A DNA stretch of 64,000 nucleotides, taken from positions 21,034,027 to 21,098,026 of the forward strand of contig NC_089730.1 of NCBI RefSeq assembly GCF_035083965.1. Reading direction: 5' to 3'. Positions 22,001-33,730 of this stretch are shown in pieces. The notes beneath the pieces are model-generated. The model had not been told where the DNA came from. It did not search any database and saw nothing but the letters and a program-made list of their open reading frames with translations. The stretch is from Branchiostoma lanceolatum (Eukaryota > Chordata > Leptocardii > Amphioxiformes > Branchiostomatidae). Both the position numbers and the translations under genes were made by a program. Position 1 is the first letter of the stretch. Each line of letters starts with the position of its first letter.

Positions 22001-23403
22001 CTGAGTGATGGAATTCAAAACAGACTTCCTGTATTTACTGACGAAGGCCTTGAACAATTGATATTCTGTTTATAGATATTGTGCTTGTACAATGTAACGT
22101 CATACCTGCATGAGCATAATATGATATCAAAATACAGATCGCAATTTGCGAGAGAGAGAAAGACAGTGTCAGACATAATCAGTCATTGGAAAGCCAAGCA
22201 TATTAACTTGGATGTATATACAGTAATAACCCCGTACCTGTGGTCACATAGATAATTCAAATCCATCTGGCAGCTTCCATGTTTAACCATCTAAGATGGC
22301 GGACGATACGTGCGCAATAGTCACGTGAGCTGTAGGCCTTGATTGAAGTTAGGGCAAAGAATAAGTAGTGTTTCTGACTTTCTTATTTCCGTGCCTTGCC
22401 AAGCGTCACAGACTTCATTAGCTACAGTGTTTATAATGCCATGTTTCCCCTTAGGTATGGTTTATGAATGAATGGATGAATGTTTAACTGTACGTTTATT
22501 CTCAAGATTAGAACGGGTAATGGTGATAAAGCAGATGTGCAATTCCAGTAATATAAGAATGTGGTATCTTATCATATCTAGTACACTGACTAATTTATCC
22601 TTGTAGATATATATTGGTTAAACTAAATGATAGTGTGCAAAATAATAATTCTCTAACGCAGTATTAAACAATTTCGACTGTGTCTGCAGGTATTTCGTAG
22701 CGATGAACTACACCGTCCATGCCGTGATGTACACATACTTCGCCATCAGAGCGGCCGGCTACCGACTGCCGAAGAAGCTATCCATGGCCATCACGGTGCT
22801 GCAGAGCTCGCAGATGGTTGGAGGTAAGTCCTCAAAATGATAAAATCATTTACGCAAGGTAGCAGTTAGTTAAGCAGCTTTTGGAAACTGTCAGAGGTTT
22901 TAAGTTGATAAGTAGCATCCACAACCTATCGTCGGTGCCTGAACAATATGTGTTGTTCACTGGACTTTTTACCAAACTATGCATTTTCTTAAATGTCGAA
23001 TCCACGGATATCCTAGACCGCGAACCCCGCTGGTTCGAACGGGAAGTTGGAGAGCCAAATTTATGAGTGAATGTAAAATCCCATACTCAACAGGAAATGG
23101 GGCCTACTTGTCGAACTTTCCGGCACTTGTGAATTATAAATTTATGCAACAACGGCTTAGTTTAAGCAGCCAATATGGCGGACAACAATTACGTCACAGT
23201 CACGTGTGTGCAATTTCCATTCCCCTGCAGGACTGCTGATTGGTGCTTACGCCCACGTGACGTACCGATCGGGACAGGCCTGTCATTGGTCAGAATTTGC
23301 GTCCCTTCTCTGCGTCATGATGTACGGCAGCTACCTGCTGCTTTTCTTACACTTCTTCGCCAAGTCTTACGTCTTCAAGACTCCGAGACCCAAGAAGGAG
23401 TGA
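19079..23403 (+). CDS. ELOVL6-like very-long-chain fatty-acid elongase (copy C), 5 exons
   Basis: Exons 19079-19341, 20969-21107, 21768-21898, 22690-22823 and 23231-23403 join to 840 nt in frame, giving 279 aa. A second in-frame ATG at 19106 would give 270 aa. Intron positions and phases equal those of copy B. The histidine box HWYHH is at residues 155-159, within VLRKQPLILLHWYHH. The C terminus RPKKE is dilysine-like. Biochemically this should be an ER 3-ketoacyl-CoA synthase of the ELOVL3/6 group. Compared with copy B, exon 1 from 19125 on differs at only a handful of bases, but exon 2 (TLGALRTNATLFHIILQKGF versus [20 protein letters not shown]) is strongly diverged. Exon 2's 3' end is followed by two extra copies of itself with donor sites. 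Confidence 0.9.
19590..19760 (+). repeat. Minisatellite of CGATGACGAAGCGCTATGTG type
   Basis: Units of about 30-60 bp alternate (C)GATGACGA(A/G)GCGCTATGTGTG, TAGTCTACACGATGA and GGAGGGTGCTA(T/C)GTGT. Five to six units, non-coding, in intron 1 of elongase C. Confidence 0.7.
20126..20372. mobile_element. MITE with TIR TTAGGGCCCTGTCACAC, second copy
   Basis: Same family as 17967-18187 but inverted: this copy has ACGGTGGGTCAAAGTAGAAA where the first has TTTCTACTTTGACCCACCGT. Located in intron 1 of elongase C. Confidence 0.8.
20590..20950 (+). repeat. (GATT)n/(GATA)n tetranucleotide tract
   Basis: About 360 bp of GATTGATT, GATAGATA, GACTGACT and TATATTGATT motifs. It runs up to the exon 2 acceptor of elongase C (20961-20968). 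Confidence 0.85.
21014..21301 (+). repeat. Exon-2 end plus donor of elongase C, three copies at exactly 94 bp
   Basis: The segment from TGTTCTCCGTCTGCGAG to the donor is repeated. Exon ends fall at 21107 (AAG|GTAAGT), 21201 (AAG|GTACGT) and 21295 (AAG|GTACGT), exactly 94 bp apart. Only the first keeps the reading frame from the single acceptor at 20969; read-through into copy two meets TAG at once (AAG GTA AGT TAG). The two extra copies are highly similar to the exon. Confidence 0.9.
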
Positions 23404-24020
23404 TTTTTCGAGACGTACATATTCGAGACTTCAAGAAGGAGTGACCTTTTCTTTTGATCTTACGTCTTCAAGACTCGGAGACACAAGAAGGAGTGATGTC
23501 TTATGCATTCAAGCCTCCAAGGCTCAAGGAGGAGTGACTTCTTCTTTTAATCTAACGTCTTCAAGATTTCAAGACCAAACAAGGACTTACATCTTCGTCA
23601 AGTCTTACGTGTTCAAGTCTCCGAGACCCAAGAAGTAGTGATGCCTTTTTTGTCATATGTATTCAAGACTCCGAGACCCAAGAAGGAGTGATTTTTCAAG
23701 CCTTACATATTTTGATACTTCGCGAAGGATGACCTTTTCTTTTAATCTTATGTCTTCAAGATTCTAGGACCCAACAAGGACTGACATCTTCGACTCAAGA
23801 CGAAGTGACCTTTTCTTCAAGTCCTACCTCCTGGGGACTACAAGACTCAATAAGAAGTGATCTCTTATTCCGTCTTGAAGTCTTTAAAACTGGGAGATCC
23901 AAGAAAGTCTACGATTTTTGTCAAGTCTTATTAATGTCTTTCATGCTTCAAGGAGGACCGATCACTTCCTTAGGTCCTACGTCCTCAAGACGCTCATCAA
24001 GTAGTAGCGATTTAGATTTA
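23345..24020 (+). repeat. Tandem copies of elongase C coding end and 3' flank
   Basis: About ten or more irregular units, mostly 45-65 bp, contain TCTTACGTCTTCAAGACTCC, GAGACCCAAGAAGGAGTGA and a T-rich flank. The first unit is the authentic end (KTPRPKKE, stop 23401-23403). Many copies keep GAGTGA or AGTGA at the stop position. Confidence 0.8.
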
Positions 24021-25540
24021 AAAAAGGAGCCGTTTAGATTAGAAGAGCGATTTGTTCATGAATATCAGTGATCAGGAAAAGTCTTTAGTTTTACGATACG
24101 CAACTGTGTCAATGTTAAGCTATCTTATTGTATCGTATACTTTAGTTATACATCGTGTAAAGACTAACATTGACTATCACACTGCACTAAAGTGTGGTAA
24201 AATGCAAAATCAGACTTAAAATGCAGAATATGTATGTGGCCAAGAGATAATTAATGATCCTATCCGGGAATAAACGAAATTTTTATGAAAGTTGATCTGA
24301 GCTGGTGACTTTAATACCTTATGGAAAGTGTTCAACTACTCTCTACGGTCCGATTCACACACAAGTTTTCGGAGTCAACTCGAGCCTGTGTGCGAGGAGC
24401 TTCAGGCTGCTCAAGTGGAGTTTTCCTACCAAGAAAACGCTACTTGAGTGGTCTAGGGTTGTCCTGGAACAGACACACTCCAAGTCAACTCGAAAACGTG
24501 TGTGTAAACCCAGCGACACAGTTCTTGAGTTGGAGAAGAGTTGAACCTCTCCCATTATAAATGTAGTTGATAACAGAGTTAGGGAAGTCTTAAAGTGTGG
24601 ATGATGATTAATCATTACGATACATATATAACATGAATGAGCGTACTCAATTAAAGGTTTATTTTAGTATGAAGCAATAAAACAATGTTGTACAAGTTGA
24701 TAGATCGATATTTTGCATACAGGGTATGGATTGATGTTAACGAAAAGGTATAATATAACCTAGATTTCGAAGATTCGTTAACTACATTTGCTTTTGTTGA
24801 ACGAATGTATCAAAATTCATCATTTATCATATATAAGTTATCATATATATGTTATATATATATTTATCAAACACCTTCGCAGGCTCAGATAGCCTGAATT
24901 GTGTGGAATTTATATAATGTACAGCTATTTATAATATCTATATATCATTTCAACATTAACACGGTTACTCAGACTATCTTTTCAGATCCTATAATGATAT
25001 GATAAAATCATCGTGTATGCATCAAAATAATGAGCAAGACACATCAAAAATACAAATACTCTGGAGAAGTGAGAATCTTGAAAGCCTATAGCGTCCGTTA
25101 AATTTTACAACTATCACTGCGTCATGATTGTAAGACCTCTTTGGATAAAGGAGTGTCTGTGTCTCTCGCTTCTGCTGAGCGGCATCTTTTGGCTGCAGCT
25201 GGATCCGGCGGCGTAGTCGGTAGGGAGCGATGTTAACGAAAAGTACAATATAATCAAGTTTTTCTTCGATGGTCTCACAGACAACACAACAGCACTGAAA
25301 ATGGAGTCTCTTCTGTGATTGTCATGTTTGTCCTTTGCTGAGTCACAACAGGAGTGAACATCAGGTCTCATATTTCAAACACATCGAAAAAGTGGTGAAG
25401 TTAAAGAAATGTACGGATTAATACAGCATAAGCAATCCACGGAATTATGCACACATCAGATACCCAGGTGTTCAAGACATTTTTTGGACCTCGGTAATAT
25501 TGTTTTAAGAGGCTTTTTCTAAGAGTTATCATTGAAATTA
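24020..25540. other. Intergenic between convergent elongase C and the lectin-channel gene
   Basis: AT-rich, with a possible polyadenylation AATAAA at 24270 for elongase C and one MITE (24352-24511). No gene supported; a minus-strand open frame at 25114-25371 shows no recognisable domain. Confidence 0.5.
24352..24511. mobile_element. MITE-like element with TIRs
   Basis: GATTCACACACAAGTTTTCG(GAGTCAACTCG) at the left is the inverted partner of CAAGTCAACTCGAAAACGTG(TGTGTAAACCC) at the right. Same family as 9563-9720. Confidence 0.65.
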
Positions 25541-25544
25541 TGAC

Positions 25545-28500
25545 TTATGAGAGTTGAAGATTCAGAAAATAGTGCAACCAGAAGACGACGCAAAACACCA
25601 GGAACAGGCCCGGGATCAGCACCCTTGCCGCGCGGTCAAGCTTCCTGGACAGTCGCGGTGGGCGTGGGGAGGGGTTCTGGGCGGGAGGCGGCGCGCCTGT
25701 CCCCGAGGAAGGCAGGTGGAACCGCACGGTCCGGGGCCGTGACTGAGGCAGGTAGTCCAGCAGGTAGGCGGGGCGGCAGAAGCGGGCCCGCGGGATGAGG
25801 ACTTTGGGCTGGAGAAGTTCCTTCTTCCACGATTCCTGGAGAAACAGGAAAGACTTATTCAGGCCCACAAAACACTGCTTCATCAGGCGTCATTTCCGTC
25901 AAATCCTGATAAACCTTTATAACGTGTGTAATTTGTTTGCATGTGACTTAATTTCAAAATTTTAACTGGCAACTTTTATGTTTAACCAACCACTATGGCG
26001 GTCAGTACTGACGTCACGGTCACGTGGTTGCAAAACACCCTATTGATAGAAATGCTGTATTCTCAAGTGACATAGATCACGTAAAGAAATCCGCGAAATC
26101 CTGACAAACTTTTTTAATGGGTATTACGTGTTTGCACGTAAATTCAAATATTCAAATTAGCTGGCGACTTTCGGGTTTATCCATCAACTATGGAACACAG
26201 TAGGTAGTGACGTCATAGGGAACATCACTGACGTCATGATCACGTGAGTGCAAACCAACCTTTGCCAGTGCCCGGTAGTGGATATAGGAGGCCACAGCTG
26301 TCTCCAGTAGCCCGAGGAACACCGCCGCCAGGCAGCCGGCCATCCACACGTCAATGGCGCGGGCGTACGAGATCTGACACAATGTGCAAATGAACGATAA
26401 GAAAAGAAATAAACTTATGGAATAGATGATATATTGCAATATTTAACTCGCGTATATTGTGCAATGTGCAGTATGTCTAATGCCAGGGTCACATTTCTAA
26501 ACCGGGGCCCGGCCGGGCTGTTTGCGGGAACCAAAAATAAAAATGTGAATCAAGTAATAATCATGTTCATGACAACTCATTTTTTACGTTTTGTGTGTTT
26601 TGTTATCTTTATATCCTACTTTTCGTTCCGGCAAACTGCCCGGCTGATCCCCGGTTTGGAAATGTGACCCACGTATACATAACACACGTCCACTTGGAAA
26701 CGAATACTAAGTAGTTATCATAATCCTCATTTTTAGTAAGTCCAATTTTGTGTTATCGTTGAAGGGATTCATCAGTCACGGGTGATTACCAGTTACTAGA
26801 ATATTCTTCAATCAGTGACTTGAAAAGGTAACAAAACACGTATACCTCCTTGATCACGGAATGACCTAGTCTTATTTTGTGTTAGAAATTAAAGTTCAAC
26901 CTATTTCACATGAAATTCAATGCTTAGAAATAGAAGACAAATCTTACAAACTCCATGGGCTGCTTCAGGTCCGCTCCCATCACTAAGGTGAGCAGGGCGG
27001 ACACGCCTAGCGACACGCGACCAATCAGAGCCGGCGTCTGGAACCCCATCCAGGGCGCCATCCAGGACAGCACAACCACCATGAGCGTCGGAACGAACGT
27101 CCGGAACGCGTAGAACCAGATTCGTCTGGATAGGCTCAGTCTGATCGTTAGGGTTGTGAACGTGTTGATCGCTGGAGAAACAAAAAAATTGTTTACTTTT
27201 TTTGTTTTTTTGTTTGTTTATTAAGTATGACAGACACCACCATGAGCGTAGGGACGAACGTCCTGAATAGCCTGTACCAGGCCCCGTGGATGGCTGTGAA
27301 AATAGTAGAAATTGGCCAAATAGAGTGAATAGTGTGCTAAGGGAGTCGGCTACGGAGAGAGGGTCCATTCATCCATCACGGAGCCTGCAAGTGAAACCCT
27401 GGCAAATATTTTCTCTATAGCCGACGTAGTTAGTCTGGTAGAGACTACGTCCTGAACGCGTAGAAACAGATTCTTCGAACAGACTCAGTTTGATCGTTAG
27501 GGTTGTGTACGTGTTGATCGCTAAAACAACAAAAGCAATTGTTATTTTGTTTGTTTGTTTTCCTTTGTTTATTCAGTGTAACAGACCTGATGAAGGTCCC
27601 GAACACGTGGAACCAGATCCGTCTGGAAACACATTTATCGAGAAGAGTAGGGGTGACCCGGTATTCTGGCTAAACACACGAGCCGTAGCGAAGCCGCATT
27701 GCACTACAACAGCTAACGAAAAAGCGTCATGTAGATTATTTTATTGTTAGTCATGGATTAGATTAGTTCTTTATATTCGTCAATTAATTAGCAATAGTTC
27801 AAGTCTCATGTGCGTAAGTTGCCATACACTGTACCAGTTACAATTGTCGCGCAATAAAGTCCTTCTAGTAATTGTATGTGTTTAGTTCTCAGCTCAGTCT
27901 GAGGTTCAACCGCTATACCTTTACTTTTGGTACTAAAATGTAAACTTTAAACCGCACGTACTTGGGCCTGGGTCCCCGCAGATGTCTACGTCATACGCGC
28001 AGCTGCCCACGTGTTCTGCGCAGTCTCCGCACGCGGAGCAGTTCAGCAGGCGGGACAGCATGCAGTGCTCCACGTCATAGGTGCATGTCTCGCGGAAATA
28101 AGGGCACACCACATCTGGGAACAACAAGAAACATGTACTTCGTTGATGAAGGTTAGACATCCTGGTAATAAGATATGCCAAAAATAGATACTCAAGCAGT
28201 TGGATTAAAGTTTGAAACAGTCAGATGTTTCAGACAGCATCCGCTATCTTTCGTCGGAAAGTCACCACGCTTTTCTGTCTCACTAGCCTGGGAACCATAC
28301 CATCGGGGGCTCCCCGGTTTTCTACGGCACTGGGAGTGATGCCCGCCCGCCCAGACAGCTTAGCCCGCACGGGGGTGGGTTTACTGCCTTTGATTAAATT
28401 AGCTCGCCCCCGGAACTCTCTATGGCAGCTAAAGTAGACAAGCTGCGGAATTCCATATGGCAGCTAAGTACTACTACTAGACAGACTGGGCCCGGAAAAA

Positions 28501-30161
28501 CACTCCTAAGCCGACCCCTACAGACCGGGACCAGGCTACCGTCTCACCGGAATCGTTTGTGAAGAAGCTGCTGTAGGTGGACTCCAGCGCGGCGCCGACC
28601 AGCTGGAACTGCGACACGACGTTCCCGGCGTCGGACCGGATCGGGGGTCGTCTGCTCTGCGCGGAGGGGAGCAGGGTGAACCGGACGCCGTTGTCTGGGG
28701 TGGGAGGTACAAAAAAAAAAATGAAAAATTACGAGTTTGTAGAGGACATGCTTTCTTAGCGCACGTGCTCGGTGCAAGACCAAGAGAACACTTATGGGAG
28801 ATGTCGGACGACTCGGACCTCGGGTCATGGTCAACTCGGACCATCGCCCAAGCCCAATACCGGACACAGCAATCTAGGCACAAAGACACACACACGATAA
28901 TAATTTCCAAACGAACATAATTGAACTTTAAACGCCGGCGGTACGGGGATCCATAAACCTCAAGTTTGTAATGGTCCGAGTCGTCCTGATCCCCTTCTGG
29001 GCACTGAACTTAGTTTGGGTTACTGGATAGCATCTCTACTCAAGTCAGAAACAAAGTCAATCATGATTGAGACAAGCTTGACTCAGTAAGAGTGAGTGCT
29101 TACTGGGGCCCACTAGCAGAAACAAAATTGATGCGCGCGCGGATGTCATCCATATAATCAAATCAACATGGCATAATAAGTATAAAACTGAATAAAGAAA
29201 GATTACAACAAAAATACAAACAGACAACAATAACTTACATGCGTGCAGTTTTACTGGGCACTCCTGGTCGTCGAACGGATACGCGTGGAGGTCTACGTTA
29301 CATTTCACCTTCAGAACCTTTCTGGAATGGTGAACATGAAACAAGCTGTGAACATTCGCAAACCTTACAACTACTCCTGGGTCGAGTTGTGGATCCTAAT
29401 AAATGTTAAACTTTCTTCCAACACTAAGGTATTCACGGAATCAAATTTTCGACGGCCACTGTCGCCTTCTTCAGGATCAATAATGACCAATCACTTCCGA
29501 ACGTAAACTCGCGACAGGCGAAAATTTGCTCCGTGAATACCTTAGTGTTGGAAGAACGTTTAGCATAGCGTTATGTTTCTACCAACACAGATGAGCTTCC
29601 ATGATAAGATGATCCTAATTATGAACAAAAAATGGCTGGTATGACGTCACATGTTTTGATGTGACGTCACGTGTTGTAGTATGACGTCACGTGTTGTAGC
29701 GTGACGTCACGTGTTGTACAGCAAACATTAAAGAATCGCGTGAAGACAATTATGCCAGTTGAAGACGTTTGCACAAATCAATTTATCTCGATTGAACCTG
29801 TCCACAAGATCTGCTTGACGTCATATACCTAAACGTCTGCACAATGAGGATCCTTAAGGATCCTTAAGCTGTGACGTCACCTATTACGTCACCTGACACA
29901 CAAAGCCGTGACGACAAATACTACGCCAACTGATACACTAAGACTCTTGAGCTATGACGTCACCTATGACGTCACCTATGACGTCACCTATGACGTCACC
30001 TATGACGTCACCTGACGCACTGACGTCCTGTACTCACGTCATCTGATAGACGATGAAGCCCGAGTTGTGGAGCCACATCTTCAGGGACAGGTTGACCTCT
30101 TCCACGACTCCGGAGCTTCCCACCCTGGGCTTGGTGATACTCCCCACTCCCCGGACCTGGG

Positions 30162-30193
<32 letters not shown>

Positions 30194-32809
30194 TTGCAGG
30201 TTAGGAGCGATTGGGATCTAGACTACAATATGACGGGTGCATGTGCTTACACAGACAGACGCGCACACACACATTTCATGTGCTTACACCGTATTAACAC
30301 TCTACGGAAGCTAAGGGTAGTCAAGTCCATTAGTCCAGAAGGAGAAACCCGAAAAAACCGTCTCGTAGCTCACCCTGTACACACTTAGTCCAGTATCACA
30401 GCCTGATGTCTCTCGATCATTTTAGGTATCATGTTCTTTGGTTCCGTTGGCTCTGGGCTCTGTAAGAAAATTCATGCAAATTATGCAAATATAGTACTGG
30501 ACTAATTGTGTGCAGGGTGGGATAAGTTTCTCATTTTCTTGGCCTCTTGCGGGAATCTCCTCCTAGACTATAAGTGTAGAGAAACAGAACTATAAGCCCG
30601 ACCTTATTTCCGAACATGAGGGCGGGGGACCAGAGAAGGGAGGGCGGCAGCGGCATCCAGCCTTTCGACACGACCCCAGCCAGACGTTCGTCTATCCACG
30701 CGATGTTGTACTCAACAGTCATGGACAGGTTCTGGAAACACAGGTATCCGCATGTTTGGTTCTCCTTTACGATTATTTTTTCTCGAAGCAGATGTTAGGA
30801 TGTAATTTATTTTCGGTGAGGTACGGCTGTATTTTGCAGCGTTGAGTACTTTTTTCTATAAGATAATCAGGAGTCCTAAAAAGTGAATTACCAGATAAGA
30901 AGATGCTGCTCAATTTGCTGGAGTTAAATGTTCCCCGAACAGACGTGAAACACCAAGAATGAGCCGGATCCTTAGATCTGCTTTGAGATAAACTATTCGC
31001 TAGGAAGTTCAATATATATGTTTTTAGAAGTTTAAACTTGTTTGAAATGTGTGTTGGTGGGTGTGACTATTAGCTGAGAAATTTAGTATGCAAAAATTAA
31101 CCATTTCTGTTAGAAGTCGAATATTCCGTACCGCGTTCTTCTCCGAAAGCCAATCAACGCGCTTGACGTAAACAGTCGACTGGACGTCTATCCATTTACC
31201 TTGGATGGAAGAATGGAGGAAGAAAGCATGAATGCATGAATATCAATTGATGCATGCATAGAAAAATGGGAATGCAAATTTACTGGTATGATTCGCTCAG
31301 GTTTAACCAGCCAGTATGGCGACTGTGGCGTCACGTGTTGTGGTGTGACGTCACTTGTTGTGGTGTGTGGTCACTTGTGGTGTGACGTCACGTGTTGTAG
31401 CGTCACGTGTTGCAGTGTGACGTCACGTGTTGTAGCGTCACGTGTGACGTCACGTGTTGTAGTGCGACGTCACGCGTGGTAGTGTGACGGCACGCGTTAT
31501 GTCGTGACGTCATGTGTAGATATTTACCGTCAGTCCTGGGGCTCTCGTTCTTGTCGTACCCAGGGGGCAGCGCGTCTCCGCTTTTCAGCGCCGCGAACTC
31601 CGCCCAGCCCACCACTCTGTTGGTCATGCGCACAAGTCAACGTGTGAATAGCAAGGATACTATAAACAGTATCTGTGGCTATCTGTTACATAATGAAAGC
31701 AGTGACGATGATGATGATGTTACATAATTCAACTGCATTGAATAATCAAAATCAATATTTTGGTACACTGAAATTAGGAGGTGTCTTAGTGTGCGCCTGC
31801 AGTTTTATCAAAATTACTAGGTGTCACTGTTGTGTTTGATACAAGTAAAAGTAAATGAAAGTCGCCTAGCTGAATGCATACAAAACCCATAGATGATCGT
31901 CCAAAGATAAAACAAGCGTTCGGAGTACTCAAACGTAACCATCCGCGGAACTGCGGACACACACCACTGTCAAACAAAAATGAACCAACAAAAAAACTGA
32001 CTACAAAACCTCCTTTTACACTTTTAAGTATGAAGGTTCACAAAATTGATTAAAGTTAATGTAATGTGATACAACATACGGCTCCATGACTTCGATCAGG
32101 CCCAGTGCGTAGGGCCGAGCCACCGTCTCCGGGGGGGTCGGGGTTGTGGTGGTGGGAGGGGGTGTTGTCGTCGGCGGGGGGGTCGTTGTCGGAGGGGTGT
32201 AGCAGAACGACGATTCTTGTATCATCCCTTGAATAAATGTAGATAAAAGTTACAGGGTTGATTCTTCCAGACAACTGATTTTTTTGTTATCCATAGCAAC
32301 ATATCTTATTACAAGCATTCATTAGAAGAGAACGTTTTCGCATGTGGCTACCAGTTGTATGGATTAAAAACGTATGATTAAGCTCTACGTGAAAGGACCC
32401 CCCCCCCCCCCCCCCCCTTAAGAAGCCGCCAGAGGCAAGAGAACATCTTTCTATCAGGCAACGTCACTCTGGAACACCCTCTCCACTGACACTCGCGCCG
32501 CCACCACGACTGCCTCCTTCAAAATGAAACTGTGGGACTGTTTAGGCGACCCATAAATGAAAAATAATAGATAGATACAAGAAGTTCAGTTTTAAATGTC
32601 TTACATGTGCATTCGCAGATGAAGGGGTACTCGGAGGGACAGCTGATGTCGGCGTGTCCATCGCCCTTCTTAATCCGAACGCACGGCCCGGAGTCGTTCG
32701 GCTCGCCGCAGCACCAGGCTTCGTACGGGTCCGAGCCGTTGTTGCAGTGTCTGTAGAAGCCTGCATCCTGGAACACAAACGTTGGGCATTGTTACCCGTG
32801 CATGTGCGC

Positions 32810-32852
<43 letters not shown>

Positions 32853-33697
32853 GTGGTGGGTTCTTTAACGCAGCACCAGGATTCGTACGGTTCCGTACCG
32901 TTGTTACAGTGTCGGTAAAACCCTGCATCCTGGAACACAAACAGTGGGCATTGGCACATGTCAGTGTGTGTGTCGTGGTGGGTTCTTTAACGCAGCACCA
33001 GGCTTTGTACGGTTCCGTACCGTTGTTGCAGTGTCTGTAAAAGCCTGCATCCTGGAACACAAACAGCGGGCATTGTTTCCCGTGCATGTGTGTGTGTCGT
33101 GGTGGGTTCTTTAACGCAGTACCAGGCTTCGTACGGTTCCGTACCGTTGTTACAGTGTCGGTACACGCCTGCATCCTGGAACACAAACGTTGGGAATGCA
33201 TTGGTACATGTCAGTGTGTGTGTCGTGGTGGGTTCTTTAACGCAGCACCAGGCTTTGTACGGTTCCGTACCGTTGTTACAGTGTCTGTAAAAGCCTGCAT
33301 CCTGGAACACAAACGTCGGGCATTGGTACATGTCAGTGTGTGTGTCGTGGTGGGTTCTTTAACGCAACACCAGGATCTGTACGGGTCCGAGACGTTGTTA
33401 CAGTGTCGGTACATGCCTGCATCCTGGAACACAAACAGCGGGCATTGGTACATGTCAGTGTGTGTGTCGTGGTGGGTTCTTTAACGCAGTACCACGATCT
33501 GTACGGTTCCGTACCGTTGTTACAGTGTCTGTAAAAGCCTGCATCCTGGAACACAAACAGCGGGCATTGTTTACCGTGCATGTGTGTGTGTGTGTGTGTG
33601 CGTGCGTCTGTGTGTGTGTGACTGTGTTTGTGTGTGGGTGCGTGGGTGACTGTTTGTGTGCGTGCGTGTGTGCGTGCGTGCGTGCGTGTGTGCGTGC

Positions 33698-33730
<33 letters not shown>

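Noticed and set aside
25547-25798. Plus-strand Arg/Gly/Ala-rich ORFs opposite the M4 exon
   Set aside because: Shadow frames of the GC-rich last exon of the lectin-channel gene.
25545-32227. Nicotinic (cation) receptor assignment
   Set aside because: M2 lacks the -1' Glu and the M1/M2 pattern is closer to Gly/GABA-type channels; selectivity remains unproven.
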